Positions 32,934-43,400 of a DNA stretch of 64,000 nt are shown piece by piece; position 1 is the stretch's first letter; each line of letters begins with the position of its first letter. This DNA comes from Rivularia sp. PCC 7116 (GTDB lineage: Bacteria > Cyanobacteriota > Cyanobacteriia > Cyanobacteriales > Nostocaceae): NCBI RefSeq assembly GCF_000316665.1, contig NC_019678.1:2542001-2606000 (forward strand). Direction: 5' to 3'. Below the pieces are notes generated by a model. It worked only from the letters and a program-made list of their open reading frames with translations, was not told the DNA's origin and did no database searches. The position numbers and the translations under genes were made by a program.

Positions 32934-35753
32934 TTACTGCTCGTTGCTAGCTGGTAACTGTTTGTTAACTAGTAAAGCGACGGGGAAGTTTTGGAGAATA
33001 TCCCTAACCCAAAGGGCATCTTCGCCTTCTACCAGTTGCCCTGTAAACACATCTTGCCAAACAGTAGTCGAATCAGTAGGGGGAACGATGCGAGTTTCTT
33101 GCCAGACTTGTTCTCCGAAAGGATATTCGCCAATTTCTACTAAGGAACTAAAGAAACGGGGTGCAATAATGATTACTTTTTGTTCTCCTAATTCTCTACT
33201 AAATCCGACAATATGACTTTTCAAGCTTCCGACGATTGTAAGTTTTTCGTAAGTGCCTCGCTGGAATAAGTCTAGGAATTCTCCACGGGTTTGCAAGGTT
33301 TTGTAAATTAAGAATAGTTTAACTCTGGCATCTTCGGGAGTTTCCAGTAACTGAGCGATGTAATCAAGTAAATGCGCTTCATTTTGGGATTTAATTTCTT
33401 CGAGATACTTTTGTCTTTGCTCAAAATCTACTGGACGACGGTTATCTGGATCTACTAAACTTAAATCCCAAAGTTCGGTTCCTTGATAAATATCGGGTAG
33501 TCCAGGTGCAGTCAGTTTGATCAGGGATTGAGAAAGAGAATTTAAAATGCCGTAATGCTGAATTTTTTGCTGAAAAGGGCGGAAAGCTTCTAAAAATTCG
33601 TTGTCTGGGCTATCTTTTAAAACTTTTTCGGCAAAGTTAGTAAAACCGTCTTCGTAGTCGGTATCATTTTTCAACCATGCGGTATGGACTTTTGCTTCTC
33701 GAATTGCCTTGATAATATACTCTTTAATTCGCTCTACAAAAGTAGGATATTCTTCTTTACTAAAGGGAAAAGCACCGATAAGAGTTTGATAGAACAAATA
33801 TTCATCGTTAAAAGTAGGAATATCGCGTCCGCCGACGTAATCCTTATGAGCAGCGTTAATATCGCGCCATTGTTTTAGATTTTGTTCCCATTCTTCGGGA
33901 ATTTCCGATAAAATGCTAATTCTAGCTCTCACATCTTCACCGCGTTTGGTATCGTGGGTAGATGTGGTATTCATCGTATGAGGCCAATTTGCGGTGCGAT
34001 TGGAGTTGTAGGTATGAAAATCTTCTAACGATACCCCGAAACTACCTGGATGGGAACCCACTTCATTAAGCGAAACTAATCTGTTATATACATAAAGTAC
34101 GGTATCTTCTACGCCTTTAGCCATTAAAGGACCGGTAAATTGCTGCAATCTCATCAAGAAGCGCAACCATTCTTCTTTATTCTCTTCAGTCAGATTTTCG
34201 TCAAACTCTAATAGTAGAAATCGTTCAATAAAATTGAGTTCGTTAAGGAAGTTAGGAATATTCTTTTTAGCTTGAGTCATCACCTGCTCAATATATTCCT
34301 TATCAGCCGAACTTGCTCCTCCACTATTAATATATGTACGATAAACCGGGAATAAAGCTAAAATCTCTACTAAAGCGGCTTTTAATCCGTACATTGTGAA
34401 ATCGCTAGCATAGCGATAGCCAGCAGATATTTTCTTGAAAAGATGAGCTAAATTATCAATATCTCCGGCTAAGTGTTTTTCAATAATTAGTCTTTTGTTT
34501 TTATCTATCAATTCTTCGCAGGAGACTGATTCACCAATAAATCGCTGGTAAATATCGTCAAATTGCTGTTCGTTTGACTGGTCGCACAAAAGACCATTAA
34601 GTTGGTTAAGAAAATCGTATCCTGATGTTCCTTGAATTGGCCAAGTTATCGGTAATTCTTCTTCAGGCTCAAGAATTTTTTCGACAATTAAGTAAACTTC
34701 TGGTGCTTTTTCCCGCAGTCGATTTAGATATTGTGCGGGGTCATATAACCCGTCTATATGGTCAATTCTTAACCCACCAAACTTGCCCTCTTCAACTAAT
34801 TGTAGAATCAGCGAATGAGTAGTTTCAAAAACATTTTCATCTTCAATACGAAGCGATATTAAATCATTAACAGTAAAAAACCGCCTGTAATTAAGTTCTT
34901 CATTACCTACTTTCCAGTAAGCAAGACGGAAAAATTGATCTGTTAATAAATCTTCTAATAAATCAAAGCTTTCTGGCTTTCCAGGTTCTCCGTTAAAAGT
35001 ACTAATATTTTCTTCAATATATTGTTTAACTTCCTCGGAATCATTCCAGAGTTCCCATAACATCCTTTTGATAAAGCTGATTTGGTCTTCTCTTTCTCTT
35101 CCTTCTTCACCAGAAGGAATATATTTCAATGTATAAAGAACGCCTAAAAGTTTTACAAAAGCAGGATGGTCTCTACCCAATTTCTCCTGCAACCGTGCCA
35201 AATTATAAGTAAGAACTTGGCTATAGGATTCAATACGAATCGGAAATTTATTGTCGTAATAATTAATTGTTAAGCCCTGTTTTTCGTACTGAATTTGTAA
35301 TTCGCCGCTTTCAAGACAATCACCACAAAATCTTCCTAAAAAAGGCGCTAATACTTTACAATTATTTTCCGGATAATGATGATTCCAGTCAATGTCAAAA
35401 AAGCCTCTATATTTAGAATCAGCCCCATTTTCTAAGACATCCATCAGCATCTCATTTTGGCTATTAAAAGCCATATGGTTGGGAACAATATCTTGTAGCC
35501 AGCCAATATTTAGATTTTGAAGTTGTTCGACTAATTCATTAAATTTATCGACTCCTCCTAATTCTGGGTCAATTTCGCGAGGATTTACCGCATCATAACC
35601 GTGAGTACTACCTTTTCTAGAAGTCAGAATTGGGGAAGCATATAAATGAGAAACACCCAACTGTTCCAAATAAGCAGCAATAGCCGCAGCTTCTGTAAAA
35701 CCAAAGTTAGGAGTAAATTGAATTCGATATGTTGCTAAAGGTATTTGCATCAT
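32934..35753 (-). CDS. treY: Maltooligosyltrehalose synthase (TreY)
   Basis: A 939-residue GH13 enzyme that turns the reducing end of a malto-oligosaccharide into a trehalose unit; the neighbour TreZ then frees trehalose. Seen: an N-terminal barrel start (ATYRIQFTPNFGF), VPNHMAF (region I), GGLRIDHIDGLYDPAQYL (nucleophile Asp), EKILEPEEELP (acid/base Glu) and TSTHDTKRGEDVRARI with the third Asp. The length matches the family. It is the last gene of a minus-strand run treS-glgX-treZ-treY. Cytosolic. The C-terminal residues next to the stop (SNEQ) resemble STRR sequence. Confidence 0.95.
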   Translation of the reverse strand: MMQIPLATYRIQFTPNFGFTEAAAIAAYLEQLGVSHLYASPILTSRKGSTHGYDAVNPREIDPELGGVDKFNELVEQLQNLNIGWLQDIVPNHMAFNSQNEMLMDVLENGADSKYRGFFDIDWNHHYPENNCKVLAPFLGRFCGDCLESGELQIQYEKQGLTINYYDNKFPIRIESYSQVLTYNLARLQEKLGRDHPAFVKLLGVLYTLKYIPSGEEGREREDQISFIKRMLWELWNDSEEVKQYIEENISTFNGEPGKPESFDLLEDLLTDQFFRLAYWKVGNEELNYRRFFTVNDLISLRIEDENVFETTHSLILQLVEEGKFGGLRIDHIDGLYDPAQYLNRLREKAPEVYLIVEKILEPEEELPITWPIQGTSGYDFLNQLNGLLCDQSNEQQFDDIYQRFIGESVSCEELIDKNKRLIIEKHLAGDIDNLAHLFKKISAGYRYASDFTMYGLKAALVEILALFPVYRTYINSGGASSADKEYIEQVMTQAKKNIPNFLNELNFIERFLLLEFDENLTEENKEEWLRFLMRLQQFTGPLMAKGVEDTVLYVYNRLVSLNEVGSHPGSFGVSLEDFHTYNSNRTANWPHTMNTTSTHDTKRGEDVRARISILSEIPEEWEQNLKQWRDINAAHKDYVGGRDIPTFNDEYLFYQTLIGAFPFSKEEYPTFVERIKEYIIKAIREAKVHTAWLKNDTDYEDGFTNFAEKVLKDSPDNEFLEAFRPFQQKIQHYGILNSLSQSLIKLTAPGLPDIYQGTELWDLSLVDPDNRRPVDFEQRQKYLEEIKSQNEAHLLDYIAQLLETPEDARVKLFLIYKTLQTRGEFLDLFQRGTYEKLTIVGSLKSHIVGFSRELGEQKVIIIAPRFFSSLVEIGEYPFGEQVWQETRIVPPTDSTTVWQDVFTGQLVEGEDALWVRDILQNFPVALLVNKQLPASNEQ

Positions 35754-35764
35754 AGTAATTTTAG

Positions 35765-36024
35765 ATTTTAAAGTTAGTAGATAGTTGTTAGTAGATAGTT
35801 GTTAGTTGTAAAAAATTAAGACTTAAAAGTGAGGAGCTAAGAGTTATAAATTAAGGTTTTAGAGTTAGGAATTAGTAGTGGGAGCCGGAAAGCTCCCTAT
35901 ATATTCCTACATCTTCCAATCTCCCTATCTCCACAACTGTTCACTGCTCACTGCTCGCTGTTCACTGTTCACTGCTAACTGTTAACTGCTCGCTGTTCGC
36001 TGTTCACTGCTCACTGCTCGCTGT
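35765..36024. repeat. STRR tracts: GTTAGTA/GATAGTT and CACTGCT heptamers
   Basis: About 35770-35810 contains GATAGTTGTTAGT units and 35935-36024 a long run of CACTGTT/CACTGCT/CGCTGTT heptamers. The latter continues into treZ and encodes its last ten residues, so the coding end overlaps the repeat. Confidence 0.85.
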
Positions 36025-37878
36025 TCACTGTTCACTGTTCACTGCTCGCTGATTCTCGTAAACCACAACACTATAAGGATTAATCATCAATTCGGGGTTC
36101 TTTGCTCCATCCAGTTTTTCGGGTAACCCAGAACCCTTTCCTCCCCAAGTTTCTGCGCTCGAATCAAGCACTTTTTTCCAAATTCCGCTCTTATTGTTAT
36201 CTGTAATCTTAACAGCTTCCGAGCCAAAGTTAAGCCAGCAAAGAATTTGACTATCTTGATGGTGTCTTTGCATCCACAATACTTTTTCTGGTTTTAGTAC
36301 TTTTACTTCTAATTGATTCCTATCTAAGTTCCGCAATGCTGGAACATTTTTCCGCATTTGCAGTAATTTCTGATGAAATAACCATAGCTTTTCATGCTCC
36401 CCGGTTTTACGCTTGTCCCAATTTAATTGGGATTTTTTGAAGGTTTCTTCTGCTTGCGGATCGGGTGCTTCTTGTCCGTCTATTTCATGGAATGCCGCAA
36501 ATTCGGCTTTTCTGCCTTTTCTGACTGCTTCAATTAAATCTGGATCTCCATGACTGACAAAATAAAGAAATGGTGCTGTTTCGCCGTATTCTTCACCCAT
36601 AAACAACATGGGGACGTAAGGTGAGAGTAAAAGCGCTGCTGCTGTCAGCTTCAAAGATTCAAAGGATATTAAATTAGATAATCTATCCCCCAACATTCGG
36701 TTCCCTACCTGATCGTGGTTTTGGGCACAGACGACAAACTGACTCGAAGCGCAACCTGTAGGTTCTCCGCCATGATATCTTTTACGATGGGGAGAGTAAT
36801 CCCAAGTATAAACAAATCCCTGGCGATAAATCTTTGCTAACTGCTCTAAACTGCCAAAATCTTCGTAATAACCGTTATTTTCTCCAGTTAGTACCGTATG
36901 CAAAGCATGGTGAAAATCATCACTCCATTGAGCATCGATTCCGTATCCACCCACTTCCGGAGAACGAATAATTCTGGGATCGTTGAGATCGCTTTCAGCA
37001 ATTAAATAAAACTGACGATTTTTTCTCCGTTCTAATTCAGCTACAGCTTCAGCCATTTCTGCCAAAATATGCTTTGCCCCAAAGTCGTAAATAGCATGAA
37101 CGGCATCTAAACGTAATCCATCTAAATGGTAATTTTCCAACCAGTACACAACGTTTTGTACAAAATAATCGCGTACTCCATCGCTATAAGCACCATCAAA
37201 ATTAACGGCGCTACCCCAAGGAGTTTTATAGTTATCTGTAAAGTAAGTTCCGAAGCCCCAAAGGTAATTTCCTTCCGGCCCGAGGTGATTGTAAACTACA
37301 TCTAAAACTACCGATATTCCTGCTTGGTGACAAGCATCAACAAGTTTTTTCAAACCGTCAACACCACCGTAAGAATTTTGTACGGCATAGGGAAAAACAC
37401 CATCATAGCCCCAGTTTCGACTTCCAGGAAACTGAGCCACGGGCATGATTTCGATAGTATTTACGCCCAAATCTTTTAATTCTAATAATCGAGAAATTAT
37501 TGATTCAAACGTACCTTCTTCAGTAAAAGTTCCTACATGTAACTCGTAGATAACCATGTCTGACAAAGGAACACCCTGCCATTGGTCATCATTCCACTTA
37601 AAGCTATGGTGGTCAATTATTTCCGTAGCACCGTGAACCCCATTCGGTTGGGAATGAGCCGCTGGATCTGCTGTATCTCTCTCACCATCTAGCTGATAAT
37701 AATAGAGGCTACCTGGTTTTATATCTGCGATTGAACCCTGCCAATAACCGCGTTCGTCTTTTTCCAAAGGGATAACTTTCTCTAATGGTTCAACTAAGTG
37801 AACCGCAACTTTGCCCGCTAGAGGTGCCCACAGACTAAAGTTGCAAGTATTGCTTGAATATTGAGAACCGATATGCAT
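36025..37878 (-). CDS. treZ: Maltooligosyltrehalose trehalohydrolase (TreZ)
   Basis: About 617 residues, GH13. An N-terminal CBM48-like domain (FSLWAPLAGKVAVHLVEP) is followed by the barrel: VVYNHLGPEGNY, GLRLDAVHAIYD (nucleophile Asp), LIAESDLNDPR (acid/base Glu) and CAQNHDQVGNR. It releases trehalose from the product of TreY. The frame extends 39 codons to an ATG at 37995, but that stretch is repeat-like and the enzyme starts naturally at MHIGSQYSSNT (37878). The last residues (QRAVNSEQ) are translated STRR, an addition to the enzyme. It lies downstream of glgX and upstream of treY on one strand. Confidence 0.93.
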   Translation of the reverse strand: MHIGSQYSSNTCNFSLWAPLAGKVAVHLVEPLEKVIPLEKDERGYWQGSIADIKPGSLYYYQLDGERDTADPAAHSQPNGVHGATEIIDHHSFKWNDDQWQGVPLSDMVIYELHVGTFTEEGTFESIISRLLELKDLGVNTIEIMPVAQFPGSRNWGYDGVFPYAVQNSYGGVDGLKKLVDACHQAGISVVLDVVYNHLGPEGNYLWGFGTYFTDNYKTPWGSAVNFDGAYSDGVRDYFVQNVVYWLENYHLDGLRLDAVHAIYDFGAKHILAEMAEAVAELERRKNRQFYLIAESDLNDPRIIRSPEVGGYGIDAQWSDDFHHALHTVLTGENNGYYEDFGSLEQLAKIYRQGFVYTWDYSPHRKRYHGGEPTGCASSQFVVCAQNHDQVGNRMLGDRLSNLISFESLKLTAAALLLSPYVPMLFMGEEYGETAPFLYFVSHGDPDLIEAVRKGRKAEFAAFHEIDGQEAPDPQAEETFKKSQLNWDKRKTGEHEKLWLFHQKLLQMRKNVPALRNLDRNQLEVKVLKPEKVLWMQRHHQDSQILCWLNFGSEAVKITDNNKSGIWKKVLDSSAETWGGKGSGLPEKLDGAKNPELMINPYSVVVYENQRAVNSEQ

Positions 37879-38013
37879 TTTCAAGTTGTAATTGCTAATT
37901 GGTAGATACAAGAGATATGTATGGGGCATAGAGCATGGAACATGGCGAAGATGGGAAGAATTAACAATTCCCAATTTCCTATGCCCGTTGCCCATTGCCC
38001 GTTGCCCTATTAA

Positions 38014-40167
38014 CTATTCATAATCGTATTCTTGGCTAAGTTGTCCAAGCCTCTGGAGTATGACTATAGAACGCGATTCGACTTTGATTGGTTTATCTTC
38101 GATATAGCGTTTACCGCGTTGAACAAATCTGGGTTTAGTGGTGTCAACAATAGTTACCCATTCCCATTCCTGCAATTCTGGGGGAATGATAAATTCCAAC
38201 AATTCGTAGTGAGCATTAAATAAGATTAGGAAATTTTCGTCAATGATCCGCTCTCCCCTAGGTCCTGGTGAAGCGATTCCTTCACCGTTCAGAAAAATAC
38301 CAATAGCTTTAGCAAAACCGCTATTCCATTGTTCTTCGGTCATTTTACCGCCATCGGGGTTAAACCAAGAAATATCGGTTACTTCCGTACCGCGAATAGC
38401 TCTCCCTTGGAACCATTTACGTCTCTTAAATACTGGATGTCGGCGACGAAAATCAATTAATTGTCGGGTAAAATCGAGTAAATTCTCGTTTTCTTCTTGT
38501 AAATCCCAATCTAACCATGAAATATCATTATCCTGACAATAAGGATTGTTATTTCCTCCTTGAGTTCTTCCCATTTCGTCACCCATAACTATCATGGGTA
38601 CTCCTTGGGAAAGTAATAAAGTGACTAAAAAGTTTCGTCGCTGTTTTTTACGAAGCTTCTCAATTGCGAAGTCTTCTGTTTCTCCTTCTGCACCACAATT
38701 CCACGAACGGTTGTGACTTTCTCCATCACGGTTACCTTCATTGTTGGCTTCGTTATGCTTTTCGTTGTAGCTAACTAAATCGTTTAACGTAAAACCATCG
38801 TGGGCGGTAATAAAGTTAATACTCGCGCTGGGACTACGTCCGTTAAATTCGTAAAGGTCGGAACTACCCGTAAATCTGTAGGCAAATTCTGCTAAACGAC
38901 TGTCTTCTCCACGCCAGAAATCTCGTACTGTATCGCGATATTTTCCATTCCACTCAGACCATAATAAGGGAAATTCACCGACTTGGTAGCCTCCTTCACC
39001 TACGTCCCAAGGCTCGGCAATTAATTTCACATCTGCTAAAACTGGGTCTTGGTGAATAATATCGAAGAATGCTGCGAGTTTATCTACTGCGTATAATTCT
39101 CTAGCTAATGCAGATGCTAAGTCAAAACGGAAACCATCAACATGACATTCCAAAACCCAGTATCGCAAACTATCCATAATCAGCTTGAGTACCTGGGGAT
39201 GACGCACGTTAAGGGAATTACCGCAACCAGTAAAATCCATATAGTAGCGTAAATCGCCGTCTACCAAACGGTAGTAAGAGGCATTATCAATACCGCGTAA
39301 AGATATAGTTGGCCCCATATGATTACCTTCACCCGTATGGTTGTAAACCACATCAAGGATGACTTCTATCCCGGCTTGATGGAGGCGCTTGACCATATGC
39401 TTAAATTCTTTAAGCTGTTGCCCCAAACTACCGCTAGCGCTGTAACCAGAGTAAGGAGCCAGATAAGAAATTGAATCATAGCCCCAATAGTTCTTCAATC
39501 CACTGCCAACTAAATGCCCCGGTTGCGATAAAAAATGATGTATCGGCATCAATTCCACCGCAGTTACACCTAAAGACTGGAGATGCGAAATAGTCGCAGG
39601 GTGAGCGAGTCCGGCATAAGTCCCTCTTAATTTTGCCGGGATTTCTTCATGTAATTTAGTAAAACCTTTGACATGAGTTTCGTAGATTACCGTTTCGTGC
39701 CAAGGAGTTTGTAAAAGTTCATCTCCTTCCCAATCAAAGCTCTTATCTACAACTACCGATTTAGGAATTAAATGAGCATCATTCAATTCCGAAAATCCCA
39801 AATCATCTTTGGGATCGTCCCAACGATAACCAAAAATCTCTTCACCGAAACCAATCTCCCCGTCAACAGCATAAGAGTAGGGGTCAATCAATAATTTGTT
39901 CGGGTTAAATCTGTGTCCTTCATGGGGAGCAAACGCACCGTGTACTCGAAACCCATAACGCTGACCGGGGCCAATCGAAGGTACGTAGCCGTGCCAAGTA
40001 AAATTACTAACTTCTCTTAAAGCTAAGCGAGTTTCTCGTCCTTCTTTATCGAATAAGCATAACTCTACTGCTGTCGCATTCTCTGAGAATAAAGCGAAAT
40101 TAGTACCTTTGCCATCCCAGTTAGCACCTAAAGGTAATGGTTTACCAGGCCATAGTGAGAGGTACAT
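38014..40167 (-). CDS. glgX: Glycogen debranching enzyme, isoamylase type (GlgX/TreX)
   Basis: A 717-residue GH13_11 enzyme that hydrolyses alpha-1,6 branches. It has an N-terminal CBM48 (NFALFSENATAVELCLFD), DVVYNHTGEGNHMGPT, VDGFRFDLASALAR (nucleophile), LIAEPWDVGEGGYQ (acid/base) and NFITAHDGFTLNDLVSYN. AGGAG lies nine bases before the ATG, supporting this start. In trehalose loci this type is called TreX and supplies linear malto-oligosaccharides to TreY. The treZ start (37878) is 135 bases downstream. Cytosolic; complete length. Confidence 0.95.
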   Translation of the reverse strand: MYLSLWPGKPLPLGANWDGKGTNFALFSENATAVELCLFDKEGRETRLALREVSNFTWHGYVPSIGPGQRYGFRVHGAFAPHEGHRFNPNKLLIDPYSYAVDGEIGFGEEIFGYRWDDPKDDLGFSELNDAHLIPKSVVVDKSFDWEGDELLQTPWHETVIYETHVKGFTKLHEEIPAKLRGTYAGLAHPATISHLQSLGVTAVELMPIHHFLSQPGHLVGSGLKNYWGYDSISYLAPYSGYSASGSLGQQLKEFKHMVKRLHQAGIEVILDVVYNHTGEGNHMGPTISLRGIDNASYYRLVDGDLRYYMDFTGCGNSLNVRHPQVLKLIMDSLRYWVLECHVDGFRFDLASALARELYAVDKLAAFFDIIHQDPVLADVKLIAEPWDVGEGGYQVGEFPLLWSEWNGKYRDTVRDFWRGEDSRLAEFAYRFTGSSDLYEFNGRSPSASINFITAHDGFTLNDLVSYNEKHNEANNEGNRDGESHNRSWNCGAEGETEDFAIEKLRKKQRRNFLVTLLLSQGVPMIVMGDEMGRTQGGNNNPYCQDNDISWLDWDLQEENENLLDFTRQLIDFRRRHPVFKRRKWFQGRAIRGTEVTDISWFNPDGGKMTEEQWNSGFAKAIGIFLNGEGIASPGPRGERIIDENFLILFNAHYELLEFIIPPELQEWEWVTIVDTTKPRFVQRGKRYIEDKPIKVESRSIVILQRLGQLSQEYDYE

Positions 40168-40455
40168 ACCATGTTGCTCCTAATGAAAATGAATAATCCT
40201 GCAATACTGCCAAATTGTAAATACTAAATTAAATATTAAATCTTCTGTGGTTATTTTAAGCCAGTTTCGGGTAGTAATTATGTTTTATATTTATAGGAAG
40301 ATGTGGGAATTGGGCATAGGGCATGGGGAATCGGCAATTGGGAATTGGATATAGAGTAATTAAAAATTCCTAACTCCTAACCCCTAACCCCTAACTCCTA
40401 ACTCCTAAATCATCCCATTCCCTTTGCCCTATGCCCTATGCCCCATTACCTATTA
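40168..40455. repeat. STRR-rich gap between treS and glgX
   Basis: Units of GGGCATA, TTGGCAA-like, CTAACTC/CTAACCC (about 40365-40405) and CCTATGC (about 40425-40450). The right edge abuts the treS stop. The left part contains the ribosome-binding site of glgX. Despite this gap, the genes read in the same direction. Confidence 0.75.
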
Positions 40456-43400
40456 TTAAGCAGTCTCTAGCAGTTCTAAAATACGATACAAAGGCACTTC
40501 TACCCAGTTGGGACGGTTTTTAAGTTCGTGTTCTAGCTCGATGATGACTTTTTCTAGTACGAATCCATCTAAAAGTAGTTGTAGTTCTGATGGTTCGGAT
40601 GGTATGAAAGGTGCGTCTTTCGCTGCTTTCAAGTAAGATTGCAAAAAGGCAATACTAGACCAAGTGTAGAAGAATTGCGCCCATTGTTCCATTAATGGCT
40701 GGTCGTCTGGAAGAATAATGCCGCTTTCTTTTTCGTTGCGTAAACCGATGCGACTGGAGTAGTAGAAGGATTCTAGCATTCCAGCGACATCCCGTAAGGG
40801 CGATCGCTTCATGCGTCGTTCGCTTAATGGACGGGTTTGGTCGCCTTCAAAGTCAATGATGATAAAGTCTTTACCCGTGTATAGCACTTCATTTAGACAT
40901 AAGTTCCCGTGAGTACGGGTTCGCATGGCGTTAATTTTCTGGTTGAGTATTGATTTTAGTCGAGCTAATATCATTTCTCGATTGTTCAATACTACCTGTG
41001 CTACGGGTTGCAGGTCGCTTGGTAGCTGTATTAAATGCTTTTTCAACAGCAGCAATACCTGTCCGGCTTGATTACGCATATATTGGTAAATCGAGCGCTG
41101 GTAAAAGGAGGTAAATGCTTCTGGGGCAAAGTTTGGGTCTTCTTGGTCGGATACTAATGCTAAGTGCATTTCGGCGGTACGTTCGCCTAACAGTTGAGCA
41201 TTCCGTAAATAGGAGCCAATCATTTCCTGAGCTATTTCAGGGATTTCGGTTTCTAAGGCAGCCGATAATAAGGAAGGAGGTAAATCGATATCGGCAACAG
41301 CATCAATTTGCGTTACCTGTACTTGCTCAAAAAAGTCGCGTAAGCTATCAAGGCTATAAACCCAACCATCTCTGATATCGGGAATATATTTTTGTACCAT
41401 GCCCAAAGTCATAGTCTCAAAGCCTTTACGACTATAATTCAAGCTACCGGCAACCGGAGCAAAGTTTTCTGCCCCTGGCAGTCCTGTTGTTGCAGAACTG
41501 TGGGTGAGAAACTGACCCACTTCTAAATCCGGGTTGATGCCTTCTCCTACTACTTTACGGAATAGTTTGCACATCAGGCGATCGCCATATATGACGCAGG
41601 TGTTGTTATGTTCTCCACGTAACAGATGTGCTTCGAGATTGGCTTTTAATCCGAAGTTAGAACCGGCACCAGCTAACTCAGTAAAATCTTTACTAGATTC
41701 TGCAACTAGTTGACCTGCCATGCCTTTATAGGTTTCTTTATTAGCAATCGCTTCGAGAGGAAAGTTAAGAAATTCTTTATCGGCTAGGGCATCAAATAAC
41801 ACCCCTGTTTGTTTCTCGCTGCGTATTTCAATATTAGCTACAACTTCTTCGCGGTAAGAGCTAAAGCGTTCGTGATTGATACCTTCGGGTTCGTAAGCTA
41901 AAGGTAATACGTAGGTTTCGGGGTCGCCTTCTGTGTAGTCTAGCTGTATTAAAACAATTGCCGCTTCCAGGGAGCGGAAAGATATAGGAATTGCTTCGAT
42001 TACGTGAGAGGACTGAATTACCCGGCTTTTACTATCAAACCAGCTACAGGCACACATATAATCTGGCAGCATTTCTTCTAATGCTGCCTTTGTTTCAGAT
42101 TTAGTGAAAATATTCCGCCAATTGTCGCTGACTACTATTGTTGGTATTTGGTTCTGAGGTCTTACCGGACAGGTAATATTTGTTTGAACGTCTAGAGTAA
42201 ACCAGTAAAACGCATGGGGCGCTAAACTCATGAAATAAGGTGCATCATCAATCGCTGGGAAGGTGGTTCTTCCGAAGATTTCCACCGGTATCATGCCGTC
42301 AAATGCTGCTAAGTCCAACTCTACTGTCTGTACGAAGCGAGACAAGTTGGTAACAACCAAAATGTGTTCCCCGTTGTAAGTACGAGTAAATGCTAAAACC
42401 TTACGATTTTCTGGATAAAGTAACTCAAAAGTACCCCTACCAAAAGCCTGAAAGCGTCCGCGAGTCGCGATCAAACGTTTCATCCACCACCATAGCGAAT
42501 TGCGGTTTTCTCGCTGGGCTTCAACGTTGACTGCCTCAAAATGGTATTCCGGGTCAATAATTACCGGAGCGTAAAGCTTGTGGGGATTGCAACGGCTAAA
42601 ACCACCATTGCGGTCTGCACTCCACTGCATCGGAGTACGTACACCGTTTCTATCTCCCAAATAAATATTGTCCCCCATGGCGATTTCATCACCGTAGTAA
42701 AGCACTGGGGTTCCGGGTAAGGACATCAGCAAGGCATTCATAACTTCAATGCGTCGGCGATTATTACCCATCAAAGGAGCCAAACGGCGACGAATACCCA
42801 AATTTAATCTTGCCTGCTGGTCTTGAGCATAGACCCGGTACATGTAATCCCTGTCTTCATCGCTGACCATTTCCAAAGTCAGTTCATCGTGATTCCGCAG
42901 GAATAACGCCCACTGACAGTTACCAGGAATCGGCGGCGTTTGCTGCAAAATATCGATAATCGGGAAACTATCTTCCATTTGCAGCCCCATAAATAAACGC
43001 GGCATCAAAGGGAAATGGAAATTCATGTGACATTCATCCCCACCGCTGTAATACTCTACAGCATCTTCAGGCCACTGGTTTGCTTCAGCCAGCATCATCC
43101 GGTTGGGGAACTTTTCATCCATATGCTTGCGAATTTTCTTCAGAAAAGCATGAGTTTCCTCAAGGTTTTCACAGTTAGTTCCTTCGCGCTCGTATAGATA
43201 AGGAACAGCATCTAACCGCAACCCATCTACACCCATCTCCAACCAAAAATCTACCACCTCGAACAATGCTTCTTGCATTTGAGGATTTTCAAAATTTAAA
43301 TCCGGTTGGTGAGAATAAAAGCGGTGCCAATAATAAGCTTTGGCAACGGGGTCCCAAGTCCAGTTGGAAGTTTCAAAATCCTTGAAGATAATTCTTGCTT

